A model generated the notes under the pieces. That model ran no database searches and was not told the origin of the DNA. It was given only the letters and a program-made list of their open reading frames with translations. A stretch of 64,000 bases of DNA from Dendrophyllia cribrosa (lineage: Eukaryota; Cnidaria; Anthozoa; Scleractinia; Dendrophylliidae), in contig JAJLRJ010000014.1 of the NCBI GenBank assembly GCA_024195265.1, forward strand, positions 19,432,959 to 19,496,958. Reading direction: 5' to 3'. This document shows, one piece after another, positions 10,847 to 22,800 of this stretch (positions are counted from its first letter, which is position 1; the number at the start of each line of letters is the position of its first letter). A program made the translations under genes and the position numbers.

Positions 10847-13800
10847 ATGGATAATCTTTATCAAGAGACTAATCGGTGAGTGTTTTGCCTTGCGTGTTCA
10901 AATGTTTCTTGTCAGATTAGCTAGCTGTTCTAGATCTTCTTACGTGTCGATACTTACGTACGTTATCACGGTAATGTTAGCCTAAGTCTTTGCTTAAATA
11001 TTGAAAAATCTCGCTATCTTGTTTTCTTAAGTGAGCGCATGAACTTTCCGAGATATCGATTTCGGTTTCAGTTTAAATAACCTGCGAGCAGGCGTTTTTT
11101 TCTTGCGGAGAAGAGAGAAGAAAAAAAAAATAACGCCTGATATTATTATTTATTTTACGACCACAGTACATTGAACTTTAAAAATGGAGGACCCAAATTA
11201 CAGTGGATTGTATGACATTGAATATAATTTTTCAAATATCATGACTGCAGGGACGATAACCATTTCCCCCCGATCTTAACCAAATGGTAATTGTTTCAAT
11301 GTTGTAACAATGTGATTTGTTGGATGGTTTACAAAAAATAAGTTCAGGCAAATTTAGATACAAAATTTACCCCAAAACAGTCAATAAATGTCAGATACCA
11401 TGCATGCACCTCATCAGATCCTGAATAATACTTTATTCAAATACAAATACAAACATACAAACATGCTGTAATAAACGTCACACAAAAAGGGGTCCAGACT
11501 ATTCTGAAGTCGTTTAAACAGTTTTAATCGCGCAGCCGAGAGCATACAGGGTTCTGAGTACCAAGAGCGACCCGTTCATGAAATCACGTGCTTTTTCAAC
11601 TTAATCCTACACTATATATCCAGCACGAAATGTCCCATTACAATGCAGTACACAACACATGTATTACAGTATTTAAAAAGGAGCGCCAGCGGGCAATGTT
11701 ATCCGCGCATGCGTATCATGCTCTCTCTCTCTCGCCCTCGTGTTCTCAGCCGCCATATTGTCGAGTTGTTGTTACTGTTGTTTAATAAACCGTTTGGAGT
11801 TACCTTCGCTGTATCGGGTTGTCCTTCCCTCATTACTGGCGTGGTGGCAGCGGTACATCGTATCCACGTCTCGAACGAAGAGAAAGCCAGGATAGTGGCG
11901 GATTTTTCACCCGAATTCCACACGAGGAGACAGCGAAGCAGCTTACTCTATAGCTGTTCAGTCCGGGCTCCAAGACTCAAAGCTAAGTAAACTTCGTTTA
12001 TTCTTAACTTCAACGGAACACCATTATGAACACAAGAGCACTGAAACAATGGTCCCTGACCAAACACGAATCCATAACTTCCTTCGAAGCTTGGCGACAA
12101 AACCTTCAGTACATTCTTTCGCTCGATACCAATTTTGCATGTTTCCTAGCTGACAACGTGACATGGCTGAAGAAATCGCCCGCTACTCCCTCTCGCGGCT
12201 TTCAAGATGACGGTGAATCTGTACGTGCATCTGCCCGCAGAACTGCACAACAAAAGTGCACCCACCTCGAGCTAATGCTAGGTCAGATAGCAAACTATTG
12301 CCCCGTGATTTCTCGCAACACTATCGTTAAGAACTCGACCTCTATGAATTCTATCTGGCAAGATATTCGTCTTCACTACGGTTTTCAATCAACCGGCGCT
12401 CACCTTCTGGACTTCAACAACATAAAGCTTGACCCAGATGAACGCCCCGAAGACTTGTATCAACGCCTGATGTCATTTATCGAAGACAACCTATTACTGG
12501 GAAACGGTCATATTTCACATCTCGGCGAAACACCCACCACCGACGAGGAAATGTCACCGACCTTGGAAAACCTAATCGTACTAACTTGGCTAAGGTTAGT
12601 CCACAACGAGCTACCAAACCTTGTAAAACAACGCTATGGCACCGAGCTCAGGTCGAGGTCCCTCGCATCCCTCAAACCGGAAATCTCCCAAGCTTTGGAT
12701 TCGCTCCTCGAAGAAATCCGCACCTCGGCCGATGCCAAGATCCTCCGCGCATCTTCATCAACATTCAGACCATCTATGAGAGCTCCTTACAATACACGCC
12801 CACAGCTCGTCACTAAGCGCCCCGTCAGGTCCTGCCCCTTGTGCAAGCAGGCCGGCCACAACGATTACCACTTCCTGAGTAAATGTACCTACCTGCCAGC
12901 CGATGATCGCGCATTTCTCACTAAAGCACGTCTCACAAGCTCCCTTTACGAAGATGTTGAAACCGAAGACCCCGATTTATTCCATCCGCTTCAGGCAGAG
13001 GACACAGTGACTCCACCCTGCCCTTCAGCCAGGATCGTTTCACGCCGTGTGAGCACAAAACAATCTCCACATTTTAACGCCTTCTATCGTCAGCACCCGC
13101 TTAAGCTTACTCTAGACACTGGCGCCGAAACAAGCATGATAAAAGCTTCCGTCGCTCGTTCCATTGATGCTCCCATCGTCAAAAAATCATCTCAACAGGC
13201 TCTACAAGCAGACGGAGTCACACCACTCGCTGTTGTCGGTGAAACTCACCTCACCCTCTCACGAGCTCATCTCACCCTCACACTCGATGCCCTTGTGGTG
13301 GAAGATTTGGACATCGACATTTTGGCTGGAACACCGATCATGATCGCTAATGACATATCTGTTCGCCCTGCCAAAAGGCAAGTTCTGATTCAAGACTCCG
13401 AAGTTATCCTTTACAATGCGGATGCAAATATCAGCGCCCAGGCCCACGCGGTTCGCCGCACCCAATCTTACCTCCTGCGCTCGTCAACGCCTACCACCGT
13501 TGTGTTTCCCGATGAATTCTTCGAAATGGACGTACCCCCTGACTTTGGCCCTGACTGTACCTTGGCTATAGAGGCACGCACCGACGCTCCATCCAACCAG
13601 TGTTCCAAGGTTGCGCAACTCTGGCCTCAGCCTCACATTGTTGAAGCAGTAGCCCACAAAGTTCGCATAGTCAACAACACCAATGAGCCACGGACAATCC
13701 GACGACATGAGCACTTCTGCCAAGTACGTCACACCACCACCTTAGACTCAGCGTCTGCTCCTGTAGAACCCCCGTTACCTCCCTTCAACAACAGAGACAC

Positions 13801-16800
13801 CCCACCTCAGCCCAGCTTTTTCTCAGACGCAGTTACCATTGACCCTGATCATATCGTACCCGAAATTGTTCGCAACCAATTCCGTCAAGTACTCCAGACC
13901 TACGATGATGTCTTTAACCCCACAGTCGTAGGCTACAATGGTGCTGCTGGCCCCATCGAAGCTACCGTCAACATGGGTCCTGTACAACCCCCACAACGCA
14001 AGGGCCGTGTTCCCCAATACTCCCGCGACAAGCTTGTCGAGTTACAAGAGAAGTTTGATGAACTAGAACGTTGTGAAGTCTTCCGCCGTCCCGAGGACGT
14101 TGGAGTCACTGTCGAATACCTAAATCCATCCTTTCTTGTCAAAAAACCATCCGGTGGATTTCGTCTTGTTACGGCCTTTGCAGATGTAGGTCGGTACTCC
14201 AAACCTCAACCGTTGCTGATGCCGGACGTTGACTCTACTCTTCGCACCATTGCTCCATGGAAATACATCATTAAGTTTGACCTCACGCGTGCCTTCTACC
14301 AAATACCACTATCAAAGGCTTCAATGAAATATTGTAGCGTTGCAACCCCGTTTCGCGGCATCAGAGTGTACACCAGATCAGCCATGGGAATGCCTGGGTC
14401 TGAGACTTCGCTAGAAGAGTTAATGTGCCGTGTGCTCGGCGACTTCATTCAGGAAGGATTCGCAGCAAAACTAGCCGATGATCTTTACTGCGGAGGCGAC
14501 ACTCCACAAGAGCTCATCTCTAACTGGTCACGCATACTCGAGGCTCTCAGCCGCTGCAATCTTAGATTGTCTGCCGCCAAAACCGTCATCTGTCCCAAAT
14601 CCACCACAGTCTTGGGTTGGATCTGGTCACAGGGCACACTCTCGGCGAGCCCTCATCACATCGCCACACTCACCAACTGCCCACCCCCCACAACCGTAAA
14701 AGGGTTGCGTTCTTTCATCGGCGCCTATAAGGTTCTTAGCCGTGTTGTACCCCACTGCTCTCTACTCATAGACCCACTTGAGTCGTCAATATCCAGCCTC
14801 CAATCACATGATGTACTTCAGTGGGACGACCATCTCCGTCGGAAGTTTACCGCTGCTCAAGAAGCCCTTAACCTACACAAGTCTATCGTTCTCCCCCGTC
14901 CCTCCGACCAACTTTGGATCGTGACTGATGGTTCGGTTACCAAGCGTGGCCTTGGAGCTACTTTGTACGTTACTCGCAACGACCATCTGCACCTAGCGGG
15001 CTTCTACAGCGCAAAGTTACGCAAGCACCAAGTTACATGGTTACCCTGTGAAGTCGAAGCGCTGAGCATCGCAGCTGCCGTTAAGCATTATAGTCCTTTC
15101 ATCATTCAGTACAAACACCGCGCCTGTGTCCTAACTGATAGCCAGCCTTGTGTCCAGGCAATCAACAAACTTTACAGAGGAGAATTCTCTGCAAGCCCAC
15201 GCGTCACCTCCTTCCTGACTACCGTCAGCAGATATCAAGTTAGTCTCCAACACCTTGCCGACAATGCCAATTTACCATCTGACTTTGCCAGCCGAAATGC
15301 TCCTGACTGCAACGAACACCATTGTCAAATCTGCTCCTTCATACATGAAACAGAGAATTCAGTTGTACGCGGTACCTCTGTTCAAGAAATCTTAGACAAC
15401 GTCAAGCGCCTACCTTTTACTAGCAGATCTGCATGGTTCAACGTCCAGAACGAGTGCCCCGATCTACGTCGTGTTTGTGCACACTTGAAACAAGGCACCA
15501 GACCATCTAAGAAACTGACTAACATCAGAGATGTGAAGCGCTACCTGAATGTCACCTCTGTATCTAAAGATGGCCTGCTAGTCGTCCATCGTTCTCAACC
15601 GCTGACGCCCCCCACTGAGTTGATCGTTGTCCCTCGTCCCGTACTCGATGGTCTACTTACTGCCCTTCACGTCAAACTAGACCATCCCTCTAAGCACCAA
15701 CTCCTAATGGTCGTGCATTTTGCTCTTGATATGAGCACTGCTATCACTCGCGTGTCTGATTCCTGTCACACCTGTGCCTCACTCAAGAAGTTCCCAGGTG
15801 CCCTCGCCAACCAGTCGTCAGATGATCCACCTGAAGTTGTGGGTTTATCATTTGCAGCTGATGTCATCAGGCGCTGTCGCCAACTCATCCTACTTTTGAG
15901 AGAAACTACAACTTCCTACACTGTGTCGTGCATAGTCCCTGATGAAAAGAGCGATACCCTTCGCAACGCCCTCACCCGATTAGTCGTGGGCCTGCACCCT
16001 TTAGATGGTCCCCAGGCTGTCATACGCGTTGATCCTGCCCCTGGATTTGTTTCACTGAGAAACACGAATGCCTTACAACACCTTGGCGTTTCTATTGAAG
16101 TCGGCCGCATCAAGAACATTAACAAAAACCCTGTCGCTGAAAAAGCAGTACAAGAGCTTGAAGAGGAACTCTTACGCCAAGAGCCAGGTGGAGGCCCTGT
16201 AACCGAGACAGGCCTCGCGGTCGCCACTGCTCGTTTAAACGCCCGACTCCGCAACCAAGGTCTCTCTTCCCGTGAGCTTTGGACACAACGTAATCAGTTC
16301 TCCAACGAACAAATCCCTCTGTCTGACCTACAACACATAACGGAGAAGCACAGGGATCGCCAAATCAACCATCCGTTCAGTGAACAAGCAAAAGGCGGCC
16401 ACGGCCCATCCCCCTCCATGACCCCCCTACAAGTTGGAGACCTCGTATACGTGAAAGCAGACCGAGATAAATCAAGGGCTCACGACCGGTATATTATCGT
16501 GAGTATTGATGGAGAGTGGTGTTTCATTAAGAAGTTCTCTGGCTCCCAGCTGCGCACTACGTCTTATAAAGTCAAGCTAGCGGAGTGCTACAGTGTACCA
16601 CCCACCATCCCGACTGTGGTTCAACCGTTAATTTCTCCTGCTCATGATGATGACGCATGCGACAATTCCTCTGAACCATCCTTACCTTTTCAGCCACTCT
16701 CCGCTCCTCAGGACCTCCTACGCCCTCACAGCCCGCACCTGTCAGTTCCCTCCGCATGCCAATCTGACCACGCGGATGTTGGCACTTCAGATGATACAAG

Positions 16801-19800
16801 CCCCGTCTTAACGCAAGTTCCCACCTCTCCTCCGCTCCTCACACCGGATTTTCCCGACCCTGCTACCTCAGAGCCCAGACCTAAACGAACCTGCAGACCC
16901 CCAAAGCATCTCCAGGATTACATACTGGACTAGCGTGCCTTGCAAGATTGTTATGAACTGTGAAATTAGTTACTCTTTCACCTGGACACTCATTTCAGAG
17001 ACATTGCTTTCATTATAGAACTGTTAATAATTATTGTTTCTAAATCACTATTCGCTTGCTGGCCGCAGCCATTGTAGACTTAGTTCTAGTTTTGTTTAAA
17101 AAAAAAAAGAAGAAGAGGTTGCGCCAGCGGGCAATGTTATCCGCGCATGCGTATCATGCTCTCTCTCTCTCGCCCTCGTGTTCTCGGCCGCCATATTGTC
17201 GAGTTGTTGTTACTGTTGTTTAATAAACCGTTTGGAGTTACGTTCGCTGTATCGGGTTGTCCTTCCCTCATTTCTGGCAGAGGACCTTTAATTTCATTGG
17301 ACCTGGGTATCACCCAGATGTATTGTTTTCAGGGCTAGGGTCCATTGTTCTGTTATTTGTTCTATTGTTGTCGCAGTCAATCGGCTGTGAGGCGTTCCTA
17401 GACATACATGCCGCCTCATAAATTTCTGATGTCTTCTCAGATATCGTCAAATTTTACTCACCGGAAATTCCATTTTGGACCTCAAATCTTCGACAAAGTC
17501 ACCATCCTGGATCTATTTTATGAATTAAAGCTTTGGGACCATAATCAATTGCACACAATATTTAAACCAGGACAGTCCCTTCACTCAGGCTTTTAGCCAG
17601 AAATTGAAAAGTGGGTGCCTTGAAGATATTTCCCATTATAAATTTTTAAGGATTAGGTGCAGTTTTCATGAATTTCTTCAAAAAGTGGCCATCCACAGGA
17701 TGCCTGGATGCCCTGTTGGCTAAAAGCTTGCCTTCCCTTTAAGATTCATGGTATGTTGCATTCCCCGGGTGATTCTTAGCTCCATCCCCCCCCCCCCCCC
17801 CGGGGGGGTACTTGACCAATACTTGGGTATAGGGGTGCCGCTGAGACTCTGAGACTTACGACAAAAATAAACGAAAATACCTACCCTGTGTAGGACAACA
17901 CCCTCTATTTTAGGACCCTGTCTAGGACACAGCTGGTGCGTGGTTATTGATCTGAGCTTTAAAAATACAGTGTATGGTAGACGGATCCTTTGAAAAGAAA
18001 ATGACTTCGCCTTCGCATGGATGTACTGATCACGATATGGGAAGTCACCACAAGCACTAAGTTAACTGGAACCATACTTCCTTGTTCAGGACAGATTCAG
18101 ACCCTGTTTAGGACAGACTCACATTAAATTATATACCCTGTTCAGGACAAAAGTGCCAAAAATCATACCCTGTCCAGCGGCACATTCCCGTATAAGGGAG
18201 TACCCCCGCCGCCCCCTTCCACAGGGCTCCATCCTGTATCCCACCAAATGAGTTCATCAGAAAGTTTTATTCTTGTCCTGATGAAAATATTGTGAAACCT
18301 AATGTATGTGTTGTTATGTTTTCCTCTTCAAGACTCATTGTTGGAGTTCAAGGGCTGCTGAGCAAACTAAGCACCACACATCCAGATTCAATTCATGGTA
18401 AGGAAACATTGCCATTAACCCATTCACTCCCAGAGTCAATAATTATTATGGAGACATGTAGTGTTGTTCTAACTTTTAAGCCTGTTGACGGAATCCTATG
18501 GTGTGTCCATTCAAATAAAACCTCTTTGGCAGTACTTTTGCATGGTACCATTTGTTTTTAAATTTTTACAAAATGAAATTTGGGATTTTTCTTAAATTTT
18601 GATCTTTAGCACTCTGCTACCTTTTTTTTCCCATGCAGCCATTGAACAGGAAATAGAGCACAACCTGGAGCAAGCTTCAGTTAACTGCGACCGACTAACA
18701 ATCCTGATAAACAAGGAACCACCACAGAAAAAGCAGAGTGCCAGGATGTAAGGCCAACTGATGATTTTATTTATGTGCTGTCTTGCCAGTTGTTACTGTG
18801 GCCATAAAGTTCTGAAAGTAATTTATTTGTTTCTTCAGTTGTCCACCTTAGAGAGATGTCTGCCTTAAGGCTGATTTAGATGACACAACTTTTGCCTACA
18901 ACTATCGCTTGCAACCTGCTCATGCAATACAAACAAAATCAGCCTACAACTTGCTCACAACTGATGCATGCAACACGAAAACAGTTGTAGGATTTTGAAA
19001 CATGTTTTATAACCCTACAACAATCATAGCCACATACAATGTTATCTGATGTAAGTTTTATACAATTTTTGCCTGATGCAAGTAGTGCACGCTACAAAAA
19101 ATCACATGCAACAAAGTTGTGCCATCTAAATAAGCCTTTATAGAGAGTTCAAGTTACAGATAAACAAGTAAAGTTCAGCCACAACCAGCCAATCATAATG
19201 ATTATGTCAATAATAATGGTGATGTCCATCTTAGAGTAGGTGTCCACCTTACAGGGGTGCCTGTCTTAAGAGGGTTTACTGTACTCTTGACAATTTGATT
19301 TGTTTATACCGTCATTAATTTTACAATCATGTACTTCTACTATTTTACAGAAAAGTGGATCAACTAACATATGACTTGAGACACTTGAAAACAGGCTTCA
19401 ACAACTACAAGCATCGTAAGATGATGAAGGTAAGGATTATGTTACATTAAATATTTCACACCACAGGTTTGTGAAGCACAACTGTTGTTGAACAATAATA
19501 TTGTTATTATGTAGAGATTAAAGGATGAAATTTATTAAGTTGTCTGGTTAGTAAACTGTCAAAGGTTTATTCAGTATTGTAGTTACAGTCAAATCTCTCC
19601 TTATGATCATCTCTATTATGAAGAGTTCTCTTGTTCCCAAAGATTCGCCAATTCATACAATCTCATATGGACACCGTTCTATTACGGACAGTTCTCTTGT
19701 TCCCAAAGATGCAACAATTCATACAATTTCTACCTCTATAGTATGGACACCTTTCTGTTACGGACAGTTCTCTTGTTCCCAAAGATGCAACGATTCATAC

Positions 19801-22800
19801 AATTTCTACCTCTATAATATGGACACCGTTCTATTACGGACAGTTCTCTTGTTCCCAAAGATGCAACAATTCATACAATTTCTACCTCTATAGTATGGAC
19901 ACCTTTCTGTTACAGACAGTTCTCTTGGTCCTAAAGATGCAGCAATTTATGCAATCTCCACCTGTATAATGTGGACACCTCTATAATGCAGACACCTCTA
20001 TAATGCGGACACCTCTATAATGCGGACACCTCTATAATGCAGACACCCCTATAATGTGGACACCTATAATGCGGACACCTCTTTAATGCAGACACCCCTA
20101 TAATGTGGACACCTATAATGCGGACACCTCTATAATGCAGACACCTCTATAATGCGGACACCCCTATAATGCCGACACCGGGGTCCATCACTTTGTTGTC
20201 CATAGTAAGGAGGCTTGATTGTATGTAGGGTTATTGCTGTCACAGCTGCAAACTGTTTTTTTTGTTGTTGTTGTTGGACAGGAACAAGAAGAAAAAGAAA
20301 GAGAAGAACTTCTCAACAGAAGGTTTACAACTAATGTAAGTTGTGAAGATGACCGGCTTCTCAAAGTTTGAAAATGAATTAGCATGGAAGACTTTCTTTG
20401 TTTTACGTCAGACTAATTTCCTTGTAGAGACAGCTTTTTCAAAGCTGAATGACAATCCTGTGGATACACTGCTCAGTCCATGAGTGGCCATTGGATAATA
20501 ATAATAATAATAATACTAATTATTATTATAATTATTATTAAGGAAATAAAAAATGCGCCGAGTGCATTACTGAGTTATATAAGCACACAGGAATTTTTAA
20601 GAATTGGCTCGTGCTTCTCGCACTTCTCGAGTGTTCTTAAAAATTCCCAAGTGCTTATATAACTCAACAATGCATGAGGAACAAGTTCTTTTTTTTTCTT
20701 TTATAAAATAAAAACAGTTTTAATGAACCTTACATCACGTGCGTGCTTTATCGAGTTATAATGAACTCGGTTTGACCAATCATAGCGCACGCATTTCTTT
20801 GAGCATTTTATTATAATTATTTAATAATTTTTACTTCAGTGGCTGTGTTCCATTTTGTTAAGTGACAAAATGTCTAAATAATTATATTAGACCATGCTCT
20901 GTAGCACACTTCAAAATGATGATGATCATTAACTTAAGATAATTATGGTAATGATGATGATGATAATGATGATGATGATGGTGATGATGATGATGATGGT
21001 GGTGATGGTGATGATGATGGTGATGATGATGGTGATGACGATGGTGATGATAATGATGGTGGTGGTGGTGGTGATGATGATGATGATGATGCTGACAATG
21101 ATGTTGATGAGCAGCTGTGTTTAATTGTGTCAATTGTGTGATGTAATTGTCTTTATAGAATAGTGGCGAAACTTCTATCATGATAGACCATGCGCTACAG
21201 CACAACACTTCGCTTCAAAATGCAGACAGAGGAATAAGTGATTTACTGAGCAGCGGATCAAGTATTTTAACAAGTTTGAGAGATCAACGTGTTACTTTAA
21301 AAGTATGCTCATTATATTTCAAGTAACATAAATATTTAGAAACTTATAATTCCTTTTGAGTCATAATATTAACAAACAGGCTGTTTGTTGGTTTTACATT
21401 GACTGAATTTTGTGAATAAGACAATTTCAGCAATCGGAAGTAATCCAGTAGCAATTACTTTGTTTCTATATTATTAGCTTATTGGTATAAATACTAAAGA
21501 AAAATAAACACACCATGTACATGTACCACAACGGGAAGGCTGGCTTTCAATGGGGATGGAGTCGGAGTCATAAGAATGCTTCCAACCTAATGAAAATCGA
21601 AAATTGGAGTCGTAAGAGGAGTCACAAGCTCAACGGAATTGGAGTCGGAAGAATCAGAACAGTTCCATTTTCTTCTAATTCCGCTTATGACTCCGACATT
21701 ACAATCCAGTGGAAACTAGATTGTCGGAGTTGCAAGTAGAAGTGAATAAACCAATCACAATCCCCATTCCTTGCTTATGACTCCCACAATCTAGTTTTCA
21801 CTAGATCATAAGCGACAGAATCATAAGTGCAATCGCCGGAAACCCTGCTTACGATCCCGTTGTTTGATTTTCACTAGATACGCTTCCGATTACGACCCCA
21901 ACTCCGATTCCGACTCTGACTCCGTCGCTAGTGAAAACCAGCCTTAAGTCCTAAGAGTGCCAAAAATCCCAAATTTCATTTTGTACAATATTGAAAAACC
22001 AATAGTACCATGCAAAAGAACTGTTGAAGAGGTTTCATTTGAATGGTCACACCATAGGATTTTGTCAACAGACTCAAAAGTTAGAACAAATGGTATCATG
22101 CAAAAGTACTGCTGAAGAGGTTTCATTTGAATGGTCACACCATAGGATTTCGTCCACAGACTTAAAAGTTTGAACAAATGGTACCATGCAAAAGTACTGC
22201 TGAAGAGGTTTCATTTGAATGGTCACACCATAGGATTTTGTCAACAGACTCAAAAGTTAGGACCAATGGTACCATGCAAAAGAACTGTTGAAGAGGTTAC
22301 ATTTGAATGGTCACACCATAGGATTTCATCAACAGACTCAAAAGTTAGAACTACACAATGTATAGGACTAATATTGTCTCCATAACATATTATTTATATT
22401 GACTTTGAGAGTTGAAGGGTTAAAAGGCAGTTGCAATTCTTTATTAAGGAGACCTTTCTTTCTGCCAACAGGGAGCTCAAAAAAGAATACTGGATATTGC
22501 CAGCACACTTGGTCTATCCAACACTGTTATGAGATTAATTGACAAGAGAGCAACACAGGTATTGTAGTTACACTGTGAATGAGTAAACTAATGCTTCAAT
22601 TTTGCCTATTCACTTTGTCTTGGTGGTGGAGCTTATTAAATATCTCCATTCTTTTGCCATTAGAGACAGGGAGTCTGAACTACCCTCTTCCTGTTCCTTT
22701 AATTCCATGTGGTGGAGCTTATTAAATGTCTCTGTTCTCATGCTAACAGCTGCAGCATGTGGGGGGCAGGGATAAGGGGGGGGGGGGGGGTGGGGAGGGG

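Larger units (their letters stand above)
11683..17278 (+). mobile_element. Ty3/gypsy-like LTR retrotransposon in GOSR2 intron 1
   Basis: Two 158-bp direct repeats bracket a single long Gag-Pol frame in the same orientation as GOSR2. The repeats differ at three positions by eye, so insertion is fairly recent. Just before the 3' repeat, 17099-17118 is an A-rich purine run that can serve as the polypurine tract. A TGG at 11837, next to the end of the 5' repeat, is where a tRNA primer site would start. No clean target duplication is visible, so the outer edges may be off by a few bases. No envelope frame was seen. Confidence 0.9.

Noticed and set aside
11588..11990. ORFs overlapping the 5' LTR as an extra retrotransposon gene
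   Set aside because: They run through the (CT)n part of the LTR and leader without a recognisable domain; part of one repeats at the 3' LTR.
12586..16799. Several 60-112 residue ORFs within the retrotransposon
   Set aside because: They lie in other frames of the intact Gag-Pol frame and show no domain.
20882..21208. Histidine-rich 108-residue ORF on the minus strand
   Set aside because: It is the translation of the (GAT)n microsatellite and overlaps GOSR2 exon 6 on the other strand.
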